Shown piece after piece: positions 27,744 through 35,395 of a stretch of DNA of 64,000 nt. Under the pieces are notes generated by a model, which saw only the letters and a program-made list of their open reading frames with translations, was not told the origin of the DNA and searched no databases. The position numbers and the translations under genes were made by a program. Origin of the DNA: Alphaproteobacteria bacterium (lineage in GTDB: Bacteria > Pseudomonadota > Alphaproteobacteria > Reyranellales > Reyranellaceae); the NCBI GenBank assembly GCA_019635875.1, contig JAHBYP010000006.1, positions 278,236 through 342,235 on the forward strand, in the 5' to 3' direction. Within the stretch, counting starts at the first letter, position 1; every line of letters starts with the position of its first letter.

Positions 27744-28652
27744 CTAGAGGCGCGCCCAGTCGATCGTCGCCGAATCGCGATCGCCGGATATCACCGCGAC
27801 CGGCACGCGGCCGCCCAGCGCCAGCATTCCGAGTTTCGCCTTGGGCACGCGGAACAGGCCGTCGGTGGTGAACGGCGCGCCGCCGGGCGGTTCGACGCGC
27901 AAGGTGATGCGCACCATCGGATCGTCAGCCATGTCGGGGGCGTAGGCGCCAGGCGGCGCCATCTGCGCCACCGTCGCCCCGGTATGCGCCAGGGACTGGA
28001 TCACCGCCTCGGCCGGGCGGCCCTGCGCGACGATGTCGGCCGCCGAGCGCACGGCCGCGACACGGAAGGCGTCCTGCGCGCCCGGTGTCATGTACGCCGC
28101 GCCGCCAGCCACCGCGGCCGGCGTCGCCATCGCCGCCAGCAGCGGGTTCGCAGCGCCGCCGCTCCAATCGATGGCGATGCGCGAGTTGTTGGCGGGATCG
28201 ACGCGCACTGCCAGCTGCATGCCGGGCCGCACGCGGCCCCAGTTCATGCGCGCGATCATTGTCTCTGTCTTCACATTGAAGGGCGTACGGCCGGCAATCG
28301 TGACGAGCAGGCCGAGCTCGACGACGGCGTGCACGCGGTTGATGGTCGTACCGGTGTCGCGAACAGAAAGCACGGTGGCCGTGCCGGCGACGCCATTGCG
28401 CAGGAGCGCCTGGTCGCCGTGCCGGAAGCGGCGGATCACCCATACGAAGGCGGCGATGCCCAGCGCCGTGATCAGCAGCGGCGGCAGCGCCATCCACACG
28501 ACGGACGACATCATCGAGGGTACGGCGTCGGCGGGATTCTCGATCGCGCGGTCGATCATCCGCATGCCGCTGAAGGTCGCAACGACCATGCCCAGCATCA
28601 TCAGCACGACGATCGCCAGGACGACTGTGATCATGGAGGAGGACGTGCGCAT
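27744..28652 (-). CDS. Hypothetical membrane protein
   Basis: A 302-residue protein with two N-terminal membrane spans (MITVVLAIVVLMMLGMVVATF and MALPPLLITALGIAAFVWVI) followed by a soluble domain of roughly 230 residues. The domain contains two similar segments dealing with 'NRVHAVVELGLLVTIAG' and 'DPMVRITLRVEPPGGAPF', each followed by a parameter-like strand pair, suggesting a repeated beta fold as in DUF3592-like proteins. The ATG at 28652 has ACGGAGACC upstream. Its stop codon TAG is formed within the CTAG that borders the insertion sequence, so the gene end appears intact. Function unknown. Confidence 0.7.
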   Translation of the reverse strand: MRTSSSMITVVLAIVVLMMLGMVVATFSGMRMIDRAIENPADAVPSMMSSVVWMALPPLLITALGIAAFVWVIRRFRHGDQALLRNGVAGTATVLSVRDTGTTINRVHAVVELGLLVTIAGRTPFNVKTETMIARMNWGRVRPGMQLAVRVDPANNSRIAIDWSGGAANPLLAAMATPAAVAGGAAYMTPGAQDAFRVAAVRSAADIVAQGRPAEAVIQSLAHTGATVAQMAPPGAYAPDMADDPMVRITLRVEPPGGAPFTTDGLFRVPKAKLGMLALGGRVPVAVISGDRDSATIDWARL

Positions 28653-28791
28653 GCGGTCTCCGTTCGATGCCGGCCCATGATGAACCGCGGCTCGTCGTCC
28701 GGCCAGCGGAGGCGCCACCATGCTCTATCCGCGCAAGAACGCGCCGAATGCCAGGGGACCATACTCCCACCTGGACTGACGCTTCCGGCCG

Positions 28792-31065
28792 TCAGGCGCC
28801 GCCGCCAGGTTCTCGTCGCGTGCGCGCGCGGATCGCGCGCCGCGCCCGACCCTCTCCGTCGGACCCCTGAAGAGCCTTGCGGAACTCGTCGCGCTTCTCG
28901 TGGATCGAGGCGATGACCGAGCCCATGGGAACGCCGATATTGACCAGCAGGGTCTCGGACAGTTGCAGGCTCGCCTCGACCGCCTCCGGCACAGCATCGG
29001 TGACGTCCAGCTCGTAGAGTCTGGCGGCATGCTCGGCGTCGCGGGCGCGTGCGATGATGACGAGATCGGGTCGTTCGGCACGTGCCGTCGTGACGACCGA
29101 CTCCACCGCAAGCGGGCTGTCCATAGTCACGACGAGAGCCTGGGCAGAGGCGATCCCCAGGCGGCGCAATAGCTCCGGACCGGCGGCGTCGCCGTAGAAG
29201 ATCGGCTTGCCTCGCCGCCGCTCGCGCGCGACCAGGGCCGAATCGCTGTCCAGCGCGACATAGGGCACATCATGCTGGGAGAGCATCTCGCCGACGAGGC
29301 CGCCGACGCGCCCATGCCCGACGACGATCACCCTGGGCTGGCCTTCTGGAACGGCGGAAGGGACCGCGCCCGGCACCAGCGTTGTCGTGGCCTCCTGCGT
29401 GACGCTCTTCTCGTCGAGGTCGGTGATCTGTCTGGCCGCGGATGTTGCCGCATCGTCGAAAGGATAGAGGACCAGATCGACGCCGCCGCCTTCCTGAAGG
29501 CGGCGCGCTTCCTCGTCGCTGCGTGCGGCCATGGCGACCCGCCCGGCGAACTGATGACTTCGGATGGCGGCAAGGAGGCCGCTGCGCGGGTCGGTCTCCG
29601 TCAGCAGGATCGTGCCGTACGGAACCGAGAGGACGACCCATCGCGCCTGCGTGAGCGGAAGCTCGGCCCAGAACTCCTGCTCGGTCACGTCGCCGAAGCG
29701 AACCTGATAGCCCTTGCTCGTGAAGTGCTTGACCGTCTGCGGGTCGAGGTCGACGCCAAGCACGCTGTAGCCGGCGTCCTCCAGACGCCTCAGAAGCTGG
29801 CTGCCGAAGCGGCCGAGGCCGAAGATGATGACGTCGACGGCGGGCTTCCCGTCATCGTCCTCCGCCGCCGCCTCCCTCCAGAACCCGAAGTTCAAGGGAT
29901 TCAGCAGGGGGCGACACCAGAGGTAGAGCTGTTGGGAGTAGGTGATCATGTAGACCGACAGGGCGATCGTGACGAGCCCGACAAGGGTGACGAGCCCGAC
30001 CGCGGACTGGTTCACGTGTCCGAGGGTCAGTCCCATTGCCATGAAGACCAGCGAGAATTCCGAAATCTGGGCGACGGTGAGACCGGCGAGGAACCCAGTG
30101 CGGGCGCGGTAGCCCATCCATGCCATGATGAAGATGACGATGAGCGGATTGCCGATGAGCACGAACAGGGAAAAGACGATGGCGCGCGGGATGTCCTGTC
30201 CCAATGTCGACAAGTCCAGCGTCGCGCCGATGGACAGGAAAAAGAAGAGCAGCAGGAAATCCCTGAGCGCGCTCAGTCGCGCTGCGACCATGTCGCGATA
30301 GGCCGTGGAGCCGATCGAGATGCCGGCCGCGAGCCCGCCCAGCTCCTTGCCGAGCCCGACCGTATCGCCGATTGCGGCCGCGGTCGCCGCCCAGCCGATG
30401 GAGGCGATGACCAGCAGCTCCGGGGTGCGGGCGAGCCGGGCCATCAGCGGGTCGGCGATGAAGCGGACGAACAGGACGAGGGCCACCATGAAGCCGAGCA
30501 GCGAGCCACCGATGGCCAGGATCTCGTCGGGACCGTCCGCCTTGGCGGATCCGACCCCGATCGTCGACAGCACGACCATGGCGATCACGACGACGATGTC
30601 CTGGACGATCAGGAAGCCGAGGGCGATGCGCCCGTGAAGCGTCTCGAGCTCGCGCTTGTCGCTCAGAAGCTTCACGATGATGATCGTGGAGGAGAAGGTC
30701 AGGGCGACCGAGACATAGAGGCTGGTCAGCCAGTCGAGCCCGAGCGCCAGCCCGATCGGGAAGCCGATACCCGCCGTGAACGCGACCTGCCCCAGCCCCG
30801 TGGCGAGCGCGACCGGTCCGAGGGTCCTGACCAGGCGCCAGTCGAGCTTGAGGCCGACCAGAAACAGCAGGAGCGAGACACCGAGCTCGGCGAGAAAGCG
30901 GATCTGGGTCGCCGTCTCGGCGCTGCTGTCGACCAGGGCGGCGGCCGCGATGCCGACCGCGATGAAGCTCACGATCACGGGCTGGCGCAGGACGGTACCC
31001 AGCAGCCCGATCGCGGCGGCGCCGAGCAGCAACCATGCGATCTCGTGAAAGACGACGTTGGCCAT
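28792..31065 (-). CDS. CPA2 family monovalent cation:proton antiporter with two RCK/TrkA-N domains
   Basis: A 757-residue inner-membrane antiporter of the Kef/YbaL type. About 12 to 13 hydrophobic spans (residues 1-385) include the family block GLGKELGGLAAGISIGSTAY. Two Rossmann NAD-binding regulatory domains follow: IIFGLGRFGSQLL near 413 and VIVVGHGRVGGLVG near 580. Most KefB/C relatives have one, so a second is notable. The protein probably exports K+ (or Na+) in exchange for protons under nucleotide control. It is last in a run with the P-type ATPase and alcohol dehydrogenase. Confidence 0.88.
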   Translation of the reverse strand: MANVVFHEIAWLLLGAAAIGLLGTVLRQPVIVSFIAVGIAAAALVDSSAETATQIRFLAELGVSLLLFLVGLKLDWRLVRTLGPVALATGLGQVAFTAGIGFPIGLALGLDWLTSLYVSVALTFSSTIIIVKLLSDKRELETLHGRIALGFLIVQDIVVVIAMVVLSTIGVGSAKADGPDEILAIGGSLLGFMVALVLFVRFIADPLMARLARTPELLVIASIGWAATAAAIGDTVGLGKELGGLAAGISIGSTAYRDMVAARLSALRDFLLLFFFLSIGATLDLSTLGQDIPRAIVFSLFVLIGNPLIVIFIMAWMGYRARTGFLAGLTVAQISEFSLVFMAMGLTLGHVNQSAVGLVTLVGLVTIALSVYMITYSQQLYLWCRPLLNPLNFGFWREAAAEDDDGKPAVDVIIFGLGRFGSQLLRRLEDAGYSVLGVDLDPQTVKHFTSKGYQVRFGDVTEQEFWAELPLTQARWVVLSVPYGTILLTETDPRSGLLAAIRSHQFAGRVAMAARSDEEARRLQEGGGVDLVLYPFDDAATSAARQITDLDEKSVTQEATTTLVPGAVPSAVPEGQPRVIVVGHGRVGGLVGEMLSQHDVPYVALDSDSALVARERRRGKPIFYGDAAGPELLRRLGIASAQALVVTMDSPLAVESVVTTARAERPDLVIIARARDAEHAARLYELDVTDAVPEAVEASLQLSETLLVNIGVPMGSVIASIHEKRDEFRKALQGSDGEGRARRAIRARTRREPGGGA

Positions 31066-31183
31066 GGACCTCCTCGCGGACGCCCGACCCGGAACTCGGA
31101 CGCTGAAGACAAATCCGGACGATGCTGCGTGGCGCTTCTCCCTACTGTACAGGAAGTTCCGAGGTCAGCCTCAGCGCATGTTT

Positions 31184-31204
31184 GCCGGGGAGGGAACCCC
31201 CGGC
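31184..31204. other. GC-rich hairpin between ATPase and antiporter genes
   Basis: GCCGGGG and CCCCCGGC pair around an AGGGAA loop in the 145-bp gap. T residues follow on the + strand (TTTCTCTC), opposite to the direction of the genes, so a terminator role for the minus-strand transcript is doubtful. It could be a stabilising or attenuating hairpin. Confidence 0.4.
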
Positions 31205-31210
31205 TTTCTC

Positions 31211-33943
31211 TCACGCCGGCCACAATGCAGCGATGCGCTTCTCGATCTCGACGATGGCCAGGAGGGCGACGCCTGTCGCCACGATGACAGCTGCGTCGCC
31301 CAACGCAACGGCGCGGGTGGCGAAGATGGCCTGCATCGGCGGCAGATAGGTGAAGGCGAGCTGTGCGACGATGACGATCGCCACGCCGACGAGGACCGCG
31401 CGGGTGCCGAGCACGCCCTGCCAGGTCAGCGACGTGCCGTGAACGTAGCGCACGCTGAACAGATAGAAGATCTCCATCACGACGATCGTGTTGACCGCCA
31501 TGGTGCGCGCCGTCTCGAGTGGCAGGCCCCGCCCGGTCGCCCAGGTGTAGATGCCGAAGGTGCCGGCGACCATCAGGGCCGAGACGAACACGATTCGCCA
31601 CAGCAAACGGCCCGACAGAAGCCTCTGCCCGGCGGGGCGCGCCGGGCGACGCATGGCGTGTGGTTCCGTGGGCTCGAAGGCGAGGGTCAGGCCGAGCGCG
31701 ACGGCCGTGACCATGTTGATCCAGAGGATCTGGACCGGTGTCACGGGCAGCGTGAGCCCGAACAGGATCGCAAGGATGATGGTGAATGCCTCGCCGCCGT
31801 TGGTCGGCAGTGTCCAGGAGATCACCTTGGTGAGATTGTCGTAGACGGTCCGGCCCTCCCGCACGGCCGCGACGATGGAGGCAAAATTGTCGTCGGCGAG
31901 CACCATCTCGCTGGCCTCCTTGGCGGCCTCGGTGCCCTTGCCGCCCATGGCGACCCCGACATCCGCGCGCTTCAAGGCCGGCGCGTCGTTCACGCCGTCG
32001 CCGGTCATGGCGATGACCGAACCGTCGGCCTGCAGCGTCTCGACCAGCCGCAGCTTGTGCTCGGGGCTGGTGCGCGCGAAGACGCTCGCCTCGCGGGCCT
32101 TCTTCCTGAATCCGGCATCCTCGAGCGCGTCGAGCTCCTGGCCGGTTATCGCCTTCGGATCGTCGGCGAGCCCAAGCTGGATGGCGATGGCACGGGCGGT
32201 CGCGGCGTGGTCGCCGGTGATCATCTTGACCCGGATGCCCGCGGCCTTGCACTCGGCGATCGCCGCCACCGCTTCCGGCCGTGGCGGATCGATCAGTCCC
32301 ACCAGGCCGAGCAGCGTGAGGCCGCGCTCGATATCGGGCGACGCGATCTGCCGGTCGCCATGGTTCATGGTCCGGCGCGCGAGGGCGATCACGCGCTGGC
32401 CGTCCGCCGCGAGCCGTTCGACGCGCCCGAGCCAGTCCTCTGGAGCGAGCCGGCGCTCGCCATCCATTGTCGCGACATGGCTGCACATGCCCAGGATGCG
32501 CTCCGGTGCGCCCTTGACGTAGGCGACAGGCGCATGCTCGCCGCGCGCATTGAGCGTGGCCATGTATCGATGACGCGAGTCGAACGGAATCTCGTCGAGG
32601 CGAGGGAAGCCGGCGCGAGCGGCGGAGGCGTCGTGCCCGGCCTTGATGGCCAGCGATACCAGCGCTCCCTCCATGGGATCGCCATCCACTGACCACTCTT
32701 CGCCCGAGTGCCGCAGGCCGGCATCGTTGCAGAGCAGCGCCGCGAGCGAGAGTTCCTCGAGGACGGGATCGGCGGCGGGATCGAGAGGATCGCCTGCTTC
32801 GCCGCGAAAGCGACCCTCCGGCCTGTAGCCCGAGCCTTCGACCGCGATCGTCCGATCGGCGGTGGCGATGGCGCCGACCATCATCTCATTGCGTGTAAGC
32901 GTTCCGGTCTTGTCGGAACAGATCACGGAAACCGAGCCCAGCGTCTCGACGGCGGGCAGCTGCCGGATGATGGCATTGCGGCGTGCCATGCGTTGCACGC
33001 CGACGGCGAGGGTGATCGACATCACCGCCGGCAAACCCTCCGGGATAGCCGCCACAGCCAGCCCGACAACGACCATGAAGGCATCATCGAGACCGTAGGC
33101 CTGCATGAGCACGGCATAGCCGAACACGAGCGCGGAAACGCCCAGCACGGCGATGGTGACCTGCCGCGCGAACTGGTCCATCTGCCGCACGAGCGGTGTC
33201 GCCAGCCGCTCCACCGCGCCGATCATGGTGCTGATGCGGCCGAGTTCGGTGGCTGCGCCCGTCGTCACGACGACCCCGGTTCCCTGGCCGGCGGTGGCGA
33301 ACGTCCCGGAGAAGGCCATCGCGAAGCGGTCGCCGAGGGCGGCGCCGGCATCCACCGCCTTCACGGCCTTGTCGACGGGTACGGATTCGCCCGTGAGGAT
33401 CGCCTCGTCGATCCGCAGGTTGCGTGCCTTGACGAGCCGCAGGTCGGCCGGCACCCGGTCCCCGGCTTCGAGCAGCACGATGTCGCCCGGCACGACCCTG
33501 TCCGCTGCGATCGTCGCGCGCCGACCGTCGCGTATGACCGAAGCGTCTGGATCAATCATCGCGCGGATGGCGTCGAGCGCCTTCTCGGCGCGGCCTTCCT
33601 GGATGAAGCCGATGAACGCGTTGACGAGGACGACGGCGAAGATGACCAGCGCGTCCGTCCCATGGCCGATTGCCGCGGCGAGCCCGCCCGCCGCCAGTAG
33701 GACATAGATGAGCAGGTTGTGAAACTGCAGCAGGAATCGAGTCAGGATACCGCGACGGCGCCCCTCGGGCAGGCGGTTCGGACCATAGGTCTCCAGGCGA
33801 CGAGCCGCTTCCTGTTCGGAAAGGCCGTCGACACTCGAGTGGAGCGCATCAAGCGCGGCATCAGGGGTGACGGCATGCCATGCCAGGTCCGGCGTGCCCG
33901 ACGAAGTCGTGGTCGACGGTGCCGTGGATGGCGCGTTGCGCAT
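31211..33943 (-). CDS. Cation-translocating P-type ATPase (P2-type)
   Basis: A 910-residue membrane pump of the Ca2+/Na+/K+ ATPase superfamily. Visible: the N-terminal cation-ATPase segment (GLSEQEAARRLETYGPNRLP), TGES of the actuator near 185, PEGLP in transmembrane helix 4, the phosphorylated Asp in DKTGTLT near 342, KGAPE of the nucleotide domain, and GDGVND near 646, with six C-terminal hydrophobic spans. PEGLP suits P2A Ca2+-type pumps, but the ion is not proven. ATG 33943 has AGGAA upstream; an ATG at 33958 lacks one. It lies 76 bases after the alcohol dehydrogenase, likely in one operon. Confidence 0.92.
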   Translation of the reverse strand: MRNAPSTAPSTTTSSGTPDLAWHAVTPDAALDALHSSVDGLSEQEAARRLETYGPNRLPEGRRRGILTRFLLQFHNLLIYVLLAAGGLAAAIGHGTDALVIFAVVLVNAFIGFIQEGRAEKALDAIRAMIDPDASVIRDGRRATIAADRVVPGDIVLLEAGDRVPADLRLVKARNLRIDEAILTGESVPVDKAVKAVDAGAALGDRFAMAFSGTFATAGQGTGVVVTTGAATELGRISTMIGAVERLATPLVRQMDQFARQVTIAVLGVSALVFGYAVLMQAYGLDDAFMVVVGLAVAAIPEGLPAVMSITLAVGVQRMARRNAIIRQLPAVETLGSVSVICSDKTGTLTRNEMMVGAIATADRTIAVEGSGYRPEGRFRGEAGDPLDPAADPVLEELSLAALLCNDAGLRHSGEEWSVDGDPMEGALVSLAIKAGHDASAARAGFPRLDEIPFDSRHRYMATLNARGEHAPVAYVKGAPERILGMCSHVATMDGERRLAPEDWLGRVERLAADGQRVIALARRTMNHGDRQIASPDIERGLTLLGLVGLIDPPRPEAVAAIAECKAAGIRVKMITGDHAATARAIAIQLGLADDPKAITGQELDALEDAGFRKKAREASVFARTSPEHKLRLVETLQADGSVIAMTGDGVNDAPALKRADVGVAMGGKGTEAAKEASEMVLADDNFASIVAAVREGRTVYDNLTKVISWTLPTNGGEAFTIILAILFGLTLPVTPVQILWINMVTAVALGLTLAFEPTEPHAMRRPARPAGQRLLSGRLLWRIVFVSALMVAGTFGIYTWATGRGLPLETARTMAVNTIVVMEIFYLFSVRYVHGTSLTWQGVLGTRAVLVGVAIVIVAQLAFTYLPPMQAIFATRAVALGDAAVIVATGVALLAIVEIEKRIAALWPA

Positions 33944-34019
33944 GGATTCCTGCTCCATCAGTGCGGTCTTGCGGCACGACGCTGCCTCCTGCGGGAAGCT
34001 TCGGCCTGGCTGGCGCATG

Positions 34020-35096
34020 TCACGGCGTGATTGCGACCTTGAGGACGCCGTCGCGCTGGCTGGCGAAGAGATCGTATGCCGCCTCGATCTGGTCGAGCCT
34101 GAACCGGTGCGTGACCAGCGGTCGCGCATCAAGACGATTGGAAGCGATCACCTCCATCAGTCGCCGCATGCGCTCCTTTCCGCCCGGGCAGAGCGTCGTG
34201 ACGATGGTGTGATCGCCAAGCCCCGCGAGGAACGGACCGAGGGGAATCTTCAGGTCGCTCGAATAAACGCCCAGCGAGGAAAGGGTTCCGCCGGGACGCA
34301 GGACACGCAGCGCCGCCTCGAACGTCTCCTGCCGGCCCAGCGCCTCGACCGCGACGTCGACGCCGCGACCATCGGTGAGTCGCATGATCGCGTCGACCGG
34401 GTCGACCCTGGTGAAATCGACGACGTGGTCGGCCCCCATCCTGCGGGCGATTTCCATCCGCGCGGGCACTGCATCGACGCCGATGATCGTCGTCGCGCCC
34501 ATCAGGCGCGCACCCGCCGTGGCGCACAGACCGATCGGCCCTTGCGCGAAGACCGCGACAGTGTCGCCGACCCTCACCTTGCCGCTCTCGGCTCCCGAAA
34601 AGCCGGTGGACATGATGTCGGGGCACATCAGCACCTGCTCGTCGCTGAGAGCTTCAGGGATCGGGGCGAGATTGGCCATGGCGTCGGGCACGCGGAGATA
34701 CTCCGCCTGAGCACCGTCGATCGTATTGCCGAAACGCCAACCGCCCATGGGCCTGAAGCCATGCCGGGTGCCGGCGCCATCCTGCGAATGGCAGCCGCAC
34801 AGGCAGGCGGCGCTGTGCCCGCTCGGCGTGATGGCGCCGGCGATGACGCGCTGTCCCTCGCGATAGCCTTCGACCGCCGAGCCGAGCTTCTCGATGACGC
34901 CGACCGGCTCGTGGCCGATCGTGAGGCCGCGCGCGACGGGATACTCACCCTTCAGGATATGCACATCCGTTCCGCAGATCGTCGTGGTGGTGATGCGGAT
35001 CAGGGCGTCGAGAGGACCGATATCCGGGATCGGCTTCTCATCGAGGACGATCCGGTCGGGTTCAACGAAGACCGCCGCTTTCATCTTTTGCGCCAT
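34020..35096 (-). CDS. Zinc-dependent NAD(P) alcohol dehydrogenase
   Basis: A 358-residue medium-chain dehydrogenase. CGTDVHI and GHEPVG carry the catalytic zinc ligands; CLCGCHSQDGAGTRHGFRPM is an unusual structural-zinc loop shared by a subgroup near bacterial isopropanol/secondary alcohol dehydrogenases. The Rossmann motif is AQGPIGLCATAGARLMG, and VDAVPARMEIARRMGA follows. GAGGAG precedes ATG 35096; the frame stays open upstream to 35264 but the added residues look unlike an ADH start. It is the first gene of the run with the P-type ATPase and antiporter, downstream of an FNR-like box. Confidence 0.9.
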   Translation of the reverse strand: MAQKMKAAVFVEPDRIVLDEKPIPDIGPLDALIRITTTTICGTDVHILKGEYPVARGLTIGHEPVGVIEKLGSAVEGYREGQRVIAGAITPSGHSAACLCGCHSQDGAGTRHGFRPMGGWRFGNTIDGAQAEYLRVPDAMANLAPIPEALSDEQVLMCPDIMSTGFSGAESGKVRVGDTVAVFAQGPIGLCATAGARLMGATTIIGVDAVPARMEIARRMGADHVVDFTRVDPVDAIMRLTDGRGVDVAVEALGRQETFEAALRVLRPGGTLSSLGVYSSDLKIPLGPFLAGLGDHTIVTTLCPGGKERMRRLMEVIASNRLDARPLVTHRFRLDQIEAAYDLFASQRDGVLKVAITP

Positions 35097-35326
35097 GGTT
35101 CGCTCCTCTGTCATGCCGCCACGCACGGTTCTCAAAATCCGGAGGCGATGCCATTCGCGCATCAGGGCAACGGCGCGCAGTTCACCGAGCCCGATCCACG
35201 GGCGCACCGCCGCCTCGTCGACCTTCAGGAATTCCCTCACCCGAAGAAGTCGCCGGCCCAGCACCCCGAGTGGCCGAGAGCATCGATCAACGCGGACGAG
35301 GCTAGTTGATCTCGCTCGTCGGTCGT

Positions 35327-35340
35327 TTGACCGACATCAA
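35327..35340. promoter_or_regulatory. Candidate FNR/FixK-type binding site
   Basis: TTGACCGACATCAA matches the CRP/FNR-family consensus TTGAT-N4-ATCAA at 9 of 10 fixed positions and has the TTGA-N6-TCAA core in full. It lies in the 299-bp gap upstream of the alcohol dehydrogenase, 231 bases before its ATG, and 55 bases from the sensor kinase stop. The rest of the gap shows an open frame continuous with the dehydrogenase but no other recognised feature. Confidence 0.5.
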
Positions 35341-35395
35341 CGATCTGCGCGATTTGAAGGCTGCGCGGGGCCGGCCAAACGCGCGGGCCTGAGAC

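Noticed and set aside
29272..31287. 671-codon plus-strand frame
   Set aside because: Antisense of the antiporter with its membrane spans and RCK motifs; composition (Asp/Glu/Arg/Gly-rich) is typical of a shadow frame.
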